Assembly: GCA_035265325.1 (NCBI GenBank)
Contig: DATFOS010000172.1
Span: 1-64,000, forward strand
Reading direction: 5' to 3'
DNA length: 64,000 nucleotides
Source of the DNA: DATCLS01 sp035265325
GTDB taxonomy: Bacteria; Actinomycetota; Acidimicrobiia; Acidimicrobiales; VFJN01
The notes under the pieces: model-generated
What the model was told of the DNA's origin: nothing
Seen by the model: only the letters and a program-made list of their open reading frames with translations
Databases searched by the model: none
Part shown: piece after piece, positions 56,667 to 64,000 of the stretch
Position numbering within the stretch: the first letter of the stretch is position 1
How the letters are laid out: each line of letters opens with the position of its first letter
Made by a program: the position numbers and the translations under genes

Positions 56667-57968
56667 ATGGCCGGCCGGTACCCGAATCGCGTCCCCGACC
56701 ACGACGTCCGGCTCGCCCGACTGCGGGAGTGGCTGAACACGGGCCTGTGGTTCCTGCCCATGGTGTGGGCGTTCGCCTCGATGGCGGCCGCCCTGGCGCT
56801 GGTGGCGGTGGACCGGCGGCTGGGCGGCGACGACCCCAGCTGGCTCGTATTCGGGCGGGGCGTCGACAGCGCCCGCCAGGTCCTCGCCGTCATCTCCGGC
56901 TCGACGATCGCCTTCACCGGGACCGTCTTCTCCATCACGATCGTCGCCCTCCAGCTGGCCAGCACGCAGTTCTCGCCGCGGGTGCTGCGCACGTTCCTGC
57001 GGGACCGGGCCACCCAGCACTGCTTCGGCACCTTCGTCGCCACCGCCCTGTACTCGCTGATGGTCCTGCGCGAGGTCGGCACGCCTGGCCTCGAGGTGCC
57101 CGGGCTCGCCATCTCGGGCGCCTTCGTGCTGATCGTCGGCAGCGTCTTCGCCTTCGTGTTCCTGGTCCACCACGTCGCCCAGTCGGTGCGGGCGGTGTCG
57201 ATCATCGACGCCGTGGCCTCCGAGACCCGGGCCTCGGTCGAGGCGAATCATCCGGCCGCGGCGGCCGACCCGTTCGCCGGCGCCGCGGCGCCCGCCGCGC
57301 CGCCCCGCCAGGTGATCGGCCTGGACCACGGGCCCGGCGTCCTGCTCGGCGTGGACGAGGACAACCTGGTCGCCGTGGCGCGCCGCCACGACTGCGTGCT
57401 TCAGGTCGTTCCCACGGTCGGCGACTTCGTGCCGACCGGAGCGCCGGTGGTCCGCGTCCACGGCTACACCGACGTCCCCCCCGGCGCGGTGCTCGACCAC
57501 GTCGGGATCGGGCCCGAGCGCACGCTCTACCAGGACACGGCCTTCGGCATCCGCCAGCTCGTCGACATGGCCGAGAAGGCGCTCTCCCCCGCCGTCAATG
57601 ACCCGACCACGGCCGTGCAGTGCCTCGACCGCATCCACGACATCCTCCGCCGCCTCGCCCCACGGCCGCTCGCCTCCGGCCGCTACGGCGACGAGGACGG
57701 CCGCCTGCGCCTCGTCGTCCCCCAGGCGAGCTGGGACGACTACGTCCACCTGGGCTTCGACGAGATCCGGCACTTCGGCATCGGCTCGATCCAGGTGCCG
57801 CGGCGCATGCGGGCCGCCCTCGACGACCTCCTCACCGTCGTCCCGCCCGACCGCCGGGCGGTGGTGGAGAGCCAGCTCGCGGCGCTCGACCGGGCCGTCG
57901 ACCGCACCTACGCCGAGCCCGACGAGCGCGCCCGGGCCATGGCATCCGACCTGCAGGGCATCCGCTGA
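56667..57968 (+). CDS. DUF2254 integral membrane protein
   Basis: 433 residues with four predicted membrane helices in the first 180: about 27-48 (LWFLPMVWAFASMAAALALVAV), 70-100, 115-135 and 145-170. A cytoplasmic C-terminal domain follows, with DHGPGVLLGVDEDNLV, FGIRQLVDMAEKALSPAVNDPTTA and RHFGIGSIQVPRRMR. This is the standard DUF2254 layout. Function is unknown; ion conduction or stress adaptation has been suggested for similar proteins without proof. The gene is convergent with the lactate dehydrogenase gene. Confidence 0.85.
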   Translation: MAGRYPNRVPDHDVRLARLREWLNTGLWFLPMVWAFASMAAALALVAVDRRLGGDDPSWLVFGRGVDSARQVLAVISGSTIAFTGTVFSITIVALQLASTQFSPRVLRTFLRDRATQHCFGTFVATALYSLMVLREVGTPGLEVPGLAISGAFVLIVGSVFAFVFLVHHVAQSVRAVSIIDAVASETRASVEANHPAAAADPFAGAAAPAAPPRQVIGLDHGPGVLLGVDEDNLVAVARRHDCVLQVVPTVGDFVPTGAPVVRVHGYTDVPPGAVLDHVGIGPERTLYQDTAFGIRQLVDMAEKALSPAVNDPTTAVQCLDRIHDILRRLAPRPLASGRYGDEDGRLRLVVPQASWDDYVHLGFDEIRHFGIGSIQVPRRMRAALDDLLTVVPPDRRAVVESQLAALDRAVDRTYAEPDERARAMASDLQGIR

Positions 57969-58002
57969 CCGGCGCCGGCGCCGGCTGCGGTCTGGCCAGG
58001 CC

Positions 58003-58950
58003 TCAGGCGCCGACGGCGGTGCAGGCCGCGCGGATGGCGTCGGCGGACGCGCGGAGGGCGGCGTGCTCCGCCGCGTCGACGGGGAGGTCGAGATGGGCCT
58101 CGACCCCGTTGCGCCCGACGATCGTCGGCACCGACATGCAGACGTCGCCGATGCCGAGCCAGTCGGTCAGGTACGACGTGACGGGGAGGACCCGGCGCTC
58201 GTTGCGGGCGACCGCCTCGATGACGCGGGCGGCGACCACGCCGATGGCGAAGTTGGTGGCGCCCTTCCCGGCGATGATGGCGTAGGCGGCCCGGCGGACG
58301 TCGTCGAGCATCCGGCGCCGCTCGTCCTGGTCGGGCGCGCCGCCGAGGGCGTCGCCCCACCGGTCCAGGGGGACGCCGCCGATCGTGGCGGTCGACCACA
58401 GCGCCACCTCGCTGTCGCCGTGCTCGCCCAGCACGTAGGCGTGGACGTTCTGCACGGCGACCCCGCAGCGACGGGCCAGGAGCTCGCGCAGGCGGCTGCT
58501 GTCGAGGACGGTGCCGGTGCCGATGACGAGCGCTGGGTCGAGGCCGCTGCAGCCCAGCGTCGCCCGGGCGACCACGTCGACCGGGTTGGTGACCACCAGG
58601 AGCAGGGCGCCGGGCGAGCCCGCCACCAGCTCGGGGACCAGTTCCCGGCACATGCGGGCGTTGTCGGCGGCGAGGTCCATCCGGGTCTGGCCGGGTCGCT
58701 GCCGGGCGCCCGCCGCCAGCACGATGACGTCGGACCCGGCGCAGTCGCCCAGGGCCAGGGCGGGGTGCACGGTCGCCATCTGGGCGAACTGGACGCCGTG
58801 GGCGAGGTCGAGGGCCTGCGCCGTCGCCTTGGCCGCGTCGACGTCGTAGAGGACCATGTCGTCGGCGGCCCCGCGCAGCAGGCAGGCGTAGGCGACCGTC
58901 GCCCCCACGCTCCCGGCCCCGACGACGGCGATCCGCACGGCCCCGAGCAT
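58003..58950 (-). CDS. ldh: L-lactate dehydrogenase
   Basis: 315-residue LDH/MDH-family enzyme. The NAD motif is VVGAGSVGATVAYA, with Asp of VLYDVDA for NAD. The specificity loop ARQRPGQTRMDL has Gln where malate dehydrogenases have Arg, indicating lactate. The catalytic His is in GEHGDSEVALWS, with substrate loop KGATNFAIG. ATG at 58950 chosen; GTG at 58938 is an alternative. Divergent by 72 bp from a pyridoxamine-oxidase-fold gene. Fits redox balancing under low oxygen alongside the DevR-like regulator. Confidence 0.88.
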   Translation of the reverse strand: MLGAVRIAVVGAGSVGATVAYACLLRGAADDMVLYDVDAAKATAQALDLAHGVQFAQMATVHPALALGDCAGSDVIVLAAGARQRPGQTRMDLAADNARMCRELVPELVAGSPGALLLVVTNPVDVVARATLGCSGLDPALVIGTGTVLDSSRLRELLARRCGVAVQNVHAYVLGEHGDSEVALWSTATIGGVPLDRWGDALGGAPDQDERRRMLDDVRRAAYAIIAGKGATNFAIGVVAARVIEAVARNERRVLPVTSYLTDWLGIGDVCMSVPTIVGRNGVEAHLDLPVDAAEHAALRASADAIRAACTAVGA

Positions 58951-59022
58951 GCCCCACGCCGGCGGTGCCGTGACGCATGCGGGGGTACCGCAACGGGGCC
59001 GGACCGGGCAGGCTGGGCGGTG

Positions 59023-59499
59023 ATGGGAACGAAGGACCCGCACCGCGACGTCGAGTACCTCGGCCGGGCCGAGTGCTGGGCACTCCTCGAGCAGGCCAAG
59101 GTCGGCCGCCTGGCTGTGATCCTCGACGACACGCCCGTCATCTTCCCGGTGAACCACGTGGTCGAGTGGGACGCCGTCCTGGTGCGCTGCGACCCGGGCG
59201 GGAAGCTGGCGGGCCTCTACGAGGGCGCCCCGGTCAGCTACGAGATCGACGAGCTCGACCCCGACGGCCGCGGCGGCTGGAGCGTCCAGGCCAAGGGCCG
59301 GGCGCACCCGATGCACGACCCGTGGGACCGCGACGCCACGCCCGACCCGGTCGCCGACCGCCGGCCCCGCTGGGTCCGCATCGCCGTGACCGACCTGACC
59401 GGGCGCCGGCTGCGCCGCTCCGCCGCCGAGGCCTGGGTCGACGACACCGGTGACTTCGTCGTCGAGGCCAAGCTCGGCCCCGACTGGGCCGGCGACTGA
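59023..59499 (+). CDS. Pyridoxamine 5'-phosphate oxidase-fold protein (1)
   Basis: 158-residue split-barrel flavin-binding-like protein with LLEQAKVGRLAVI, TPVIFPVNHVV and VLVRCDPGGKLAGLYEGAPVSYEIDELD, matching the PNPOx-like proteins (Rv0080 and Rv3129 type) of the mycobacterial DosR regulon. The flavin or F420 cofactor is not obvious. The ATG is at 59023. Paired in function with the second PNPOx-like gene at 60486. Confidence 0.82.
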   Translation: MGTKDPHRDVEYLGRAECWALLEQAKVGRLAVILDDTPVIFPVNHVVEWDAVLVRCDPGGKLAGLYEGAPVSYEIDELDPDGRGGWSVQAKGRAHPMHDPWDRDATPDPVADRRPRWVRIAVTDLTGRRLRRSAAEAWVDDTGDFVVEAKLGPDWAGD

Positions 59500-59551
59500 C
59501 GGCCGGCACGCCCCTCCCCACCGAGGCGTCGCCCGAGGGCCCGTCCGGGCA

Positions 59552-59574
59552 GTGCCGAACGGCCCTACCGGCAC
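59552..59574. promoter_or_regulatory. Inverted repeat in the spacer before the DevR-like gene
   Basis: Arms GTGCCG (59552-59557) and CGGCAC (59569-59574) with an 11-base loop lie within the 218-bp spacer 59500-59717. This could be the terminator of the PNPOx-like gene. The rest of the spacer shows only an AT-poor sequence and TATCGATGA at 59649-59657, and no reading frame of note. Confidence 0.35.
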
Positions 59575-59717
59575 CGGGCGGTCGGGCAGATCCTGGAGGC
59601 GGAAAGCGACCTGCCATGGCCACGATCCCGGCCGACGCGCCCACCGCTATCGATGACTGACCACGCCGGGCCGGGAGACCGCCAGGTGCCCGGCCTCACC
59701 GGACCGAAAGGCCTGCC

Positions 59718-60371
59718 GTGACCATCCGTGTGTTCCTGCTCGACGACCACGAGCTCGTCCGAGCCGGCGTGCGTGACCTGATCGAGACCGACGGCGACAT
59801 CGAGGTCGTCGGCGAGGCCGGCACCGTGGACGAGGCCATCCGCCGCGTGCCCGCCACGAGGCCCGACGTCGCCATCCTCGACGTGCGGCTGCCCGACGGC
59901 AACGGCGTCGAGGCGTGCCGCGACATCCGCTCGTCGCACCCCGAGGTGCGGTGCCTGATGCTCACGTCGTACTCCGACGACGACGCCCTGTTCGACGCCA
60001 TCATGGCCGGCGCCTCCGGCTACCTCCTCAAGCAGGTGCGCTCGAATGACCTGATCGAGAGCGTCCGCCGGGTCGCCGCCGGCCAGTCCCTGCTCGACCC
60101 CGCCCTCACCGCCACGGTGCTGGAACGCATGCGGAACCCCCCGCAGCAGGACGAGCAGCTCAAGCGCCTCACCGAGCAGGAGCGCCGCATCCTCGACCTG
60201 CTTGCCGAGGGCCTGACCAACCGCCAGATCGGCGAGCGGCTGTTCCTCGCCGAGAAGACCGTCAAGAACTACGTGTCCAACCTGCTGCTCAAGCTGGGCA
60301 TGCACCGGCGCACCGAGGCGGCCGTCTACGCCGCCCGCATCGCCGAGCGCCGCGACCGCCACGCCACCTGA
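59718..60371 (+). CDS. devR: DevR/DosR-like NarL-family response regulator
   Basis: 217-residue two-component regulator very close in pattern to mycobacterial DevR. The receiver domain (1-120) has acidic DD at 9-10, phospho-acceptor Asp55 in AILDVRLPDGNG and Lys in SGYLLKQVRS. The LuxR helix-turn-helix (about 148-205) contains LTEQERRILDLLAEGLTNRQIGERLFLAEKTVKNYVS. DevR activates hypoxia/dormancy genes through GGGACT-type boxes. Two such boxes (53982, 60976) lie nearby. No cognate sensor kinase is in the window. GTG start after CGAAAGGCC. Confidence 0.9.
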   Translation: MTIRVFLLDDHELVRAGVRDLIETDGDIEVVGEAGTVDEAIRRVPATRPDVAILDVRLPDGNGVEACRDIRSSHPEVRCLMLTSYSDDDALFDAIMAGASGYLLKQVRSNDLIESVRRVAAGQSLLDPALTATVLERMRNPPQQDEQLKRLTEQERRILDLLAEGLTNRQIGERLFLAEKTVKNYVSNLLLKLGMHRRTEAAVYAARIAERRDRHAT

Positions 60372-60485
60372 CCGGCCGGGTGCCGCCCCCGGGGCGCCGC
60401 TACGGCGGCGGGCTGGTCGGCCGAGGGCGGGAGCCGGGGCGGGCCGGCCGGGCGTCCGGGCCGGGCCGCGGCGGCGCGAGGAGGT

Positions 60486-60938
60486 TCATCCGGACCACTC
60501 CATGTGGCCGTCGGCTCGCTGCGGGACCGGCTCGCCGGCCCGGGTGCGCCGGCCGGAGACGACGTGGGTGGTGATGCCGACGAAGCGCCCGTCCGTCCCG
60601 GACGCCCACGCGGCCAGGCGATCCCGATCGTGGGCCGGGACGTCGCTCGCCGGCACGTCGACGGCGAGGCCGGTGACCACGACGCTCCAGCCGCTGCGGT
60701 CGTGACGGTCGATGTCGTCGGCCTCGAACGCTACGACCGTGTCGCGGGTGGCGAGGTCGAGAAGCGTGCCGCGGGCGGTGTGGAGGACGATCCGGTCGCC
60801 CACGACGGCGAAGTCGACCGGAACGACGAGCGGCAACGCCCCGGACGACAGGCCGATGCGCCCGACGTGGGCGCAACGGAGCAGGTCCAGGCACTGCGTG
60901 CGGTCGAGGACCTCCAGGCCGTTGCGGTCGATCTCCAT
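60486..60938 (-). CDS. Pyridoxamine 5'-phosphate oxidase-fold protein (2)
   Basis: 150-residue split-barrel protein: MEIDRNGLEVLDRTQCLDLLRCAHVGRIGLSS, PLVVPVDFAVV, GRRTRAG. It is the same family as 59023-59499 but divergent in sequence. A DosR-box-like sequence lies 38 bp upstream of its ATG. The convergent 114-bp gap to the DevR-like gene holds only GC-rich sequence. Probably a stress-induced flavin-binding protein; no reaction assigned. Confidence 0.8.
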   Translation of the reverse strand: MEIDRNGLEVLDRTQCLDLLRCAHVGRIGLSSGALPLVVPVDFAVVGDRIVLHTARGTLLDLATRDTVVAFEADDIDRHDRSGWSVVVTGLAVDVPASDVPAHDRDRLAAWASGTDGRFVGITTHVVSGRRTRAGEPVPQRADGHMEWSG

Positions 60939-60975
60939 GGGCCCCAGCGTGCGCCGGGCGCCGGGCGGCCGATCA

Positions 60976-60989
60976 GGGCCGAAGGTCCC
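60976..60989. promoter_or_regulatory. DosR-box-like sequence upstream of PNPOx-like gene (2)
   Basis: On the minus strand GGGACCTTCGGCCC has the GGGACC half shared with the 53982 box and a weaker second half, close to the DosR consensus GGGACTWWAGTCCC. It is centred about 44 bp upstream of the ATG at 60938, a typical activator position. Confidence 0.52.
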
Positions 60990-61001
60990 AAGGCCTGATG
61001 G

Positions 61002-62282
61002 TCACAGGTAACCGAGCCGCTGGGCGTCGCCGGTGAGCTCGTCCCGGAACGCCGGGTGGGCGATGGCGATCAGCGCGCGGGACCGCTGGGCGATGGAGCG
61101 GCCCCGCATGTCCGCCACGCCGTACTCGGTGACGATGTGGTCGACCGTGTTCTTCAGGGTCGTGACCATGGAGCCCTGGGTGAGCGTCGCCCGGATGCGC
61201 GACACCTTGCCGCCCGCCGCCGTCGAGGGCAGGACCACGAAGGCCCGGCCGTCCCGCGAGTACATCGCGCCGCGGGCGAAATCGGCCTGCCCTCCGCTCG
61301 ACGACCAGTAGCGCCCCGCCACGGTCTCGGACGCGCACTGCCCGACGAGGTCGACCTCGGTGGTGGCGTTGATCGAGACGAAGCAGTCCTCCTCGGCGAT
61401 CACCCGCGGGTCGTTGACGAAGTCCACCGGCAGCAGCTCGACCGCCGGGTTCTCGTGGAGGAAGTCGTAGAGGCGCTCCGTGCCGAGCGCGAACGTCGTC
61501 ACCACCTTCCCCGGCGCCAGCGTCTTGCGGGTGCCGTTCACCACGCCCTTCTCGACCAGGTCGATCATCCCGTCCGACAGCAGCTCGGTGTGGACGCCCA
61601 GGTCGCGGTGGCCGGCCAGGCCCGCCAGCAGGGCATTCGGGATCGACCCGATCCCGGCCTGGATGGTCGCCCCGTCCGGGATGCGCTCCACCACGTGGCC
61701 GGCGATGCGACGGTCGACGGCGGACGGCTCGGCGGGCGGCACCTCGACCAGCGGCCGGTCGACCGCCGTCCAGCCCGCCACCTGGCTGACGTGAAGCTGG
61801 TTGCGCCCGAACGTCCGGGGCATCCGGGCGTTGACCTCGAGGAAGAACGGCACCTTCCCCACGAACGGCGCCACGTAGTCGCAGTTCGTCCCGAGCGAGA
61901 AGTAGCCGTGGCGGTCCATGCGCGACGCCGCCGCCACGACCAGCGAGCACGACGTCGTCTCCCGCAGGAGCCGGGGCACCTCGCTGAAGTTGTTGGGCAC
62001 CAGCTCCAGCTGGCGGGCGTGGAAGGCCGGCCGGGTCACCGGCGACAGGAAGTACGAGACGTGCGTCAGCCGGCCCGGGTAGGCGCCGTGCAGGTAGGGC
62101 CGGTCGTACAGGGCGTGCATCTGGTGCACCCGCACGTGCGCGAACCGACCGGCGGCGGCCCCGGCCTCGAGGGCGTCGAGCACCGAGACCGGCTCGCCGT
62201 TCGCCAGCGGGACGATCACGTCCGCCCCGTCGGTCACCAGCTCGAGGACGGTGTCCGGTGTCGTCGGGGTACCTCCGGTCAT
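61002..62282 (-). CDS. Acetyl-CoA hydrolase/transferase family (4-hydroxybutyrate CoA-transferase-like)
   Basis: 426-residue family I CoA-transferase-fold protein: ANGEPVSVLDALEAGAA, YFLSPVTRPAFHA, LEVNARMPRTFG, the GIGSIPNALLAGL loop, HTELLSDGMIDLVEKGVVNGT and the C-terminal VTEYGVADMRGRSIAQRSRALIAIAHP. Members move CoA between acetate, succinate and 4-hydroxybutyrate-type acids. It overlaps the SRPBCC gene stop (ATGA) and is the last gene of the CBS-Usp-SRPBCC-transferase operon. Possible role in acetate or hydroxyacid metabolism under oxygen limitation. Confidence 0.85.
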   Translation of the reverse strand: MTGGTPTTPDTVLELVTDGADVIVPLANGEPVSVLDALEAGAAAGRFAHVRVHQMHALYDRPYLHGAYPGRLTHVSYFLSPVTRPAFHARQLELVPNNFSEVPRLLRETTSCSLVVAAASRMDRHGYFSLGTNCDYVAPFVGKVPFFLEVNARMPRTFGRNQLHVSQVAGWTAVDRPLVEVPPAEPSAVDRRIAGHVVERIPDGATIQAGIGSIPNALLAGLAGHRDLGVHTELLSDGMIDLVEKGVVNGTRKTLAPGKVVTTFALGTERLYDFLHENPAVELLPVDFVNDPRVIAEEDCFVSINATTEVDLVGQCASETVAGRYWSSSGGQADFARGAMYSRDGRAFVVLPSTAAGGKVSRIRATLTQGSMVTTLKNTVDHIVTEYGVADMRGRSIAQRSRALIAIAHPAFRDELTGDAQRLGYL

Positions 62283-62998
62283 CCCGCCATCTTGGCGCCC
62301 GTCGCCCCGTCCGGCGCAGCCGTCGCCTCGGCCCGGGCCTTCAGGTTGAGCAGCATCCGGCGCTCCATCAGGAAAGCACCGGGGTCGGCGAGCAGCCCCC
62401 ACACGACGGCGCCGAGCGAGCGCGGGGGCGGCAGACGGAAGCGACTGAGCAGCCGGCTGCGGCCCCGGCCGGTCGCGGTGAGGCGCAGGCACCAGGTCGT
62501 GCCGTCGGGGGCCTGGCTTAGCATGAGCTCCCCGGGCACGACGAGCCGGATCGTGAAGCCCATGTCCGGCGTCATCAGGATCGTGTCGCCCACCGCCAGG
62601 CGCTGCAGGCGGGGATCGAGGTCGTCGGCGCTCGGATGGCCGTCGTTGTCGATCCAGTCGTAGCTGTACCAACCGCCACGGCCCCACCCCAGCTGGACCA
62701 GCCACGGCCACACGTCGGTGGGCAGGGCGTCGATCGTGACCGCCCGGTCGCTCTGGTGGGCGGTCCCCGGCAGGAGCTCGTCGCCCGGCAGGCTGTGGCG
62801 GGCCTCGTCGAGCGTCGACCCCCAGCGGCGGTGCCACGGCCCGACATAGAGCCGGTAGCCGTTGAGGACGACGATCAGGCCGATGAGGAGGGCCCAGCCG
62901 CCGGCGTCGCCGCCGAGCACGACGAGCAGCGCGCCGGCCGCGAGCGCGGCGGCGAGGCCGGCCAGCACGATCAGGACGATGGTGCGTCGGGTGTGCAC
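62279..62998 (-). CDS. Membrane-anchored SRPBCC-like protein
   Basis: 239 residues. Two hydrophobic helices (about 6-27 and 33-50, RTIVLIVLAGLAAALAAGALL and WALLIGLIVVLNGYRLYVG) are followed by a SRPBCC-like region with TIDALPTDVWPWLVQLGWGRGGWYSYDW, LPPPRSLGAVVWGLLADPGAFLMERRMLLNLK. The pattern matches uncharacterised membrane SRPBCC proteins. GTG at 62998 chosen because GGGAGGAG lies eight bases upstream on the minus strand, 16 bp after the Usp gene. Function unknown. Confidence 0.75.
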   Translation of the reverse strand: MHTRRTIVLIVLAGLAAALAAGALLVVLGGDAGGWALLIGLIVVLNGYRLYVGPWHRRWGSTLDEARHSLPGDELLPGTAHQSDRAVTIDALPTDVWPWLVQLGWGRGGWYSYDWIDNDGHPSADDLDPRLQRLAVGDTILMTPDMGFTIRLVVPGELMLSQAPDGTTWCLRLTATGRGRSRLLSRFRLPPPRSLGAVVWGLLADPGAFLMERRMLLNLKARAEATAAPDGATGAKMAG

Positions 62999-63014
62999 CG
63001 TGGGCTCCTCCCGC

Positions 63015-63797
63015 TCAGCCGGGGGCCGGGACGACGAGGACGGGGTGCGGCGCGTGCCGGACCACGGCGCGTGCGACGGCGCCGAGCGGCGGGTGGCCCG
63101 GGCCGGCCCGGTGCGCCGGCCCGCCACCGCCGACCACGACCAGGGGGGCGTCCATCTCGGCCGCTGCCACGAGGATGCCCTCGGCCGCGTCGTCGCCCTC
63201 CATCAGGTCCCAGTGGGCGTCGATGCCGTCCGCCTGCAGGGCCGCCCAGGCCGCAGCCGCCGGCCGGCCCGCCGCCCGGTCCTCGGCGGCGTCGACGACC
63301 TGCAGGACGCGCACCTTCACGTCGAGGGCGGCGGCCCAGGCACAGGCTGCCGCGGCAACGCCGGCGGACGACGGCGAGTCGTCGACGCAGGCCAGGAGGC
63401 TGGCGACGTGGGGTCGGGCGCGGCGCACCTCGGGCCCGACGAGCACGATCGGCCCGTCGCGGCGGAGCAGCTCGTTGGCGACGCTGTGGAAGACCAGGTC
63501 GGCGGCCGGGCCGCGCACATGGGTGGCGACGCAGAGTGTGGCGTCCCGGGCCGTCGCCTCGGCGAGGATGCCGGCGGCGACGTGGTCGTCGGCGGTGACG
63601 TGGATGGCGTCGAGTCGCACGCCCGCGTGGCGGGCGTGCCACAGGAGCTCCTCGGCGTCGTCGTCGGCCGAGGCGGCGCCGGAGACGACGACCCCCTCGA
63701 GGCGGGCACCGGTGGCGTCCGCGAGGGAGCGGCCGACCGGCAGGGCCCGGTCGGCCTCCTCGCCGAAGTCCAGCGGGACGAGGATGGTGCGGGTCAT
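63015..63797 (-). CDS. Tandem universal stress protein
   Basis: 260 residues with two UspA domains: the first from MTRTILVPLDFGEEADRAL, the second from about residue 134 (ASLLACVDDSPSSAG), each ending in a strand with VLV/PVLVV. The ATP-binding loop of the second domain reads VVGGGGPAHRAGPG, roughly G-2x-G, but the usual following GS is altered. The ATG overlaps the CBS gene stop (ATGA). Tandem Usps are hallmark DosR-regulon products (Rv2623 type). Confidence 0.85.
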   Translation of the reverse strand: MTRTILVPLDFGEEADRALPVGRSLADATGARLEGVVVSGAASADDDAEELLWHARHAGVRLDAIHVTADDHVAAGILAEATARDATLCVATHVRGPAADLVFHSVANELLRRDGPIVLVGPEVRRARPHVASLLACVDDSPSSAGVAAAACAWAAALDVKVRVLQVVDAAEDRAAGRPAAAAWAALQADGIDAHWDLMEGDDAAEGILVAAAEMDAPLVVVGGGGPAHRAGPGHPPLGAVARAVVRHAPHPVLVVPAPG

Positions 63798-64000
63798 CGT
63801 GGCCACCTCACGCGCTCTCCGAAGCCGCCGACCAGGAGGAGCACGCCTTCCGGAGGGAAGGCCTGGAGCAGGACGGCGAGGAGGTCCCGGATCGAGACGA
63901 CGCCCACCGCCCGGCCGCCCTGGACCACCACCAGGTGGCGGACGCCCTCGTCCAGCATGCGGGCGGCGGCGGCCACGACCGTGGCGTCGCGGTCGACCGT
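63794..64000 (-). CDS. CBS-domain protein, 5' end cut by window edge
   Basis: Partial; 68 residues visible plus stop, containing one CBS motif: DATVVAAAARMLDEGVRHLVVVQGGRAVGVVSIRDLLAVLL. The rest, probably an N-terminal CBS copy, lies beyond base 64000. It resembles Hrp1 (Rv2626c), a hypoxia-induced CBS protein of the DosR regulon. It is the upstream gene of the CBS-Usp-SRPBCC-CoA-transferase operon. The stop overlaps the Usp start. Confidence 0.82.
   Translation of the reverse strand, partial: TVDRDATVVAAAARMLDEGVRHLVVVQGGRAVGVVSIRDLLAVLLQAFPPEGVLLLVGGFGERVRWPR

Noticed and set aside
59701..59714. GGACCGAAAGGCCT just before the DevR-like start as a third DosR box
   Set aside because: Only partly symmetric and immediately before the start codon, a poor position for an activator site.
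62636..63598. Plus-strand frame of about 320 codons in the right end of the window
   Set aside because: Arg/Pro-rich antisense shadow of the SRPBCC-like and Usp genes; no recognisable domain.
1..64000. CRISPR arrays, tRNA or rRNA genes, insertion sequences, prophage or integration sites
   Set aside because: No regularly spaced repeats, transposase or integrase frames, terminal inverted repeats or clover-leaf-like sequences were noticed, and base composition is uniform. A computed tRNA scan would be needed to exclude tRNAs fully.

Overview
This is 64 kb of very GC-rich DNA that is almost entirely coding. Genes use ATG and GTG starts, abut with many ATGA and GTGA overlaps, and share one codon style throughout. 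The gene content (KstR repressor, F420-type luciferase-like oxidoreductases, DevR/DosR-type regulator, universal stress proteins, complete Hsa/Ipd enzymes) points to an aerobic, steroid-degrading actinobacterium. An Acidimicrobiia-like member of Actinomycetota would fit, but that is inference. No rRNA, tRNA, CRISPR array, prophage or insertion sequence was seen.

Left part (1-12276). A leftward operon carries ipdA-ipdB (opening of the last steroid ring), a DUF35 protein and a thiolase/lipid-transfer protein cut by the window edge. A rightward operon opposite it encodes an acyl-CoA-synthetase-like protein that lacks the usual catalytic lysine, then a four-subunit 2-oxoacid:ferredoxin oxidoreductase, then an epimerase-like protein, two SnoaL-like proteins, two SDRs and an F420-type oxidoreductase.

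Side-chain and KstR block (12277-25967). chsE2, chsE1, a CYP125-like P450, an echA19-like hydratase and kstR lie together. An acyl-CoA ligase, an Rv3520c-like oxidoreductase, two DUF35 proteins, two Ltp-type aldolase/thiolase proteins, an amidohydrolase and a nitronate-monooxygenase-like protein follow. Four KstR-type operators (core AAC-NN-GTT, one with a single core change) sit at the four transcription units expected to be controlled, one of them a perfect palindrome.

Ring-degradation block (25968-53727). It holds a DUF7064-like/APH-kinase pair, an old-yellow-enzyme homologue, kstD, echA20, a second amidohydrolase, hsaE-hsaG-hsaF, a degenerate hsaE paralogue, fadD3, hsaD-hsaC-hsaA, MarR and IclR regulators, fadA6, and ipdF-fadE30-ipdC. 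At its right end are a MaoC-like protein missing its catalytic segment, a KstD-like flavoprotein and a ketosteroid-isomerase-like protein. Together the genes cover Delta1-dehydrogenation, cleavage of rings A/B (HsaA, HsaC, HsaD), conversion of the C5 fragment to pyruvate and propionyl-CoA (HsaE, F, G), and CoA-dependent opening of rings C/D (FadD3, IpdF, FadE30, IpdC, EchA20, IpdAB, FadA6). KshAB, HsaB and ChsH1/ChsH2/Ltp2 are not in the window.

Right part (53728-64000). This resembles a DosR dormancy regulon. It has a DevR-like response regulator, two pyridoxamine-oxidase-fold proteins, tandem universal stress proteins (one fused to a GNAT-like domain), a CBS-domain protein, a lactate dehydrogenase, an acetyl-CoA hydrolase/transferase and membrane proteins. 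There are two DosR-box-like sequences. Several genes across the window show a TANNNT -10 element only 6-9 nt before the start codon, which suggests leaderless transcripts.
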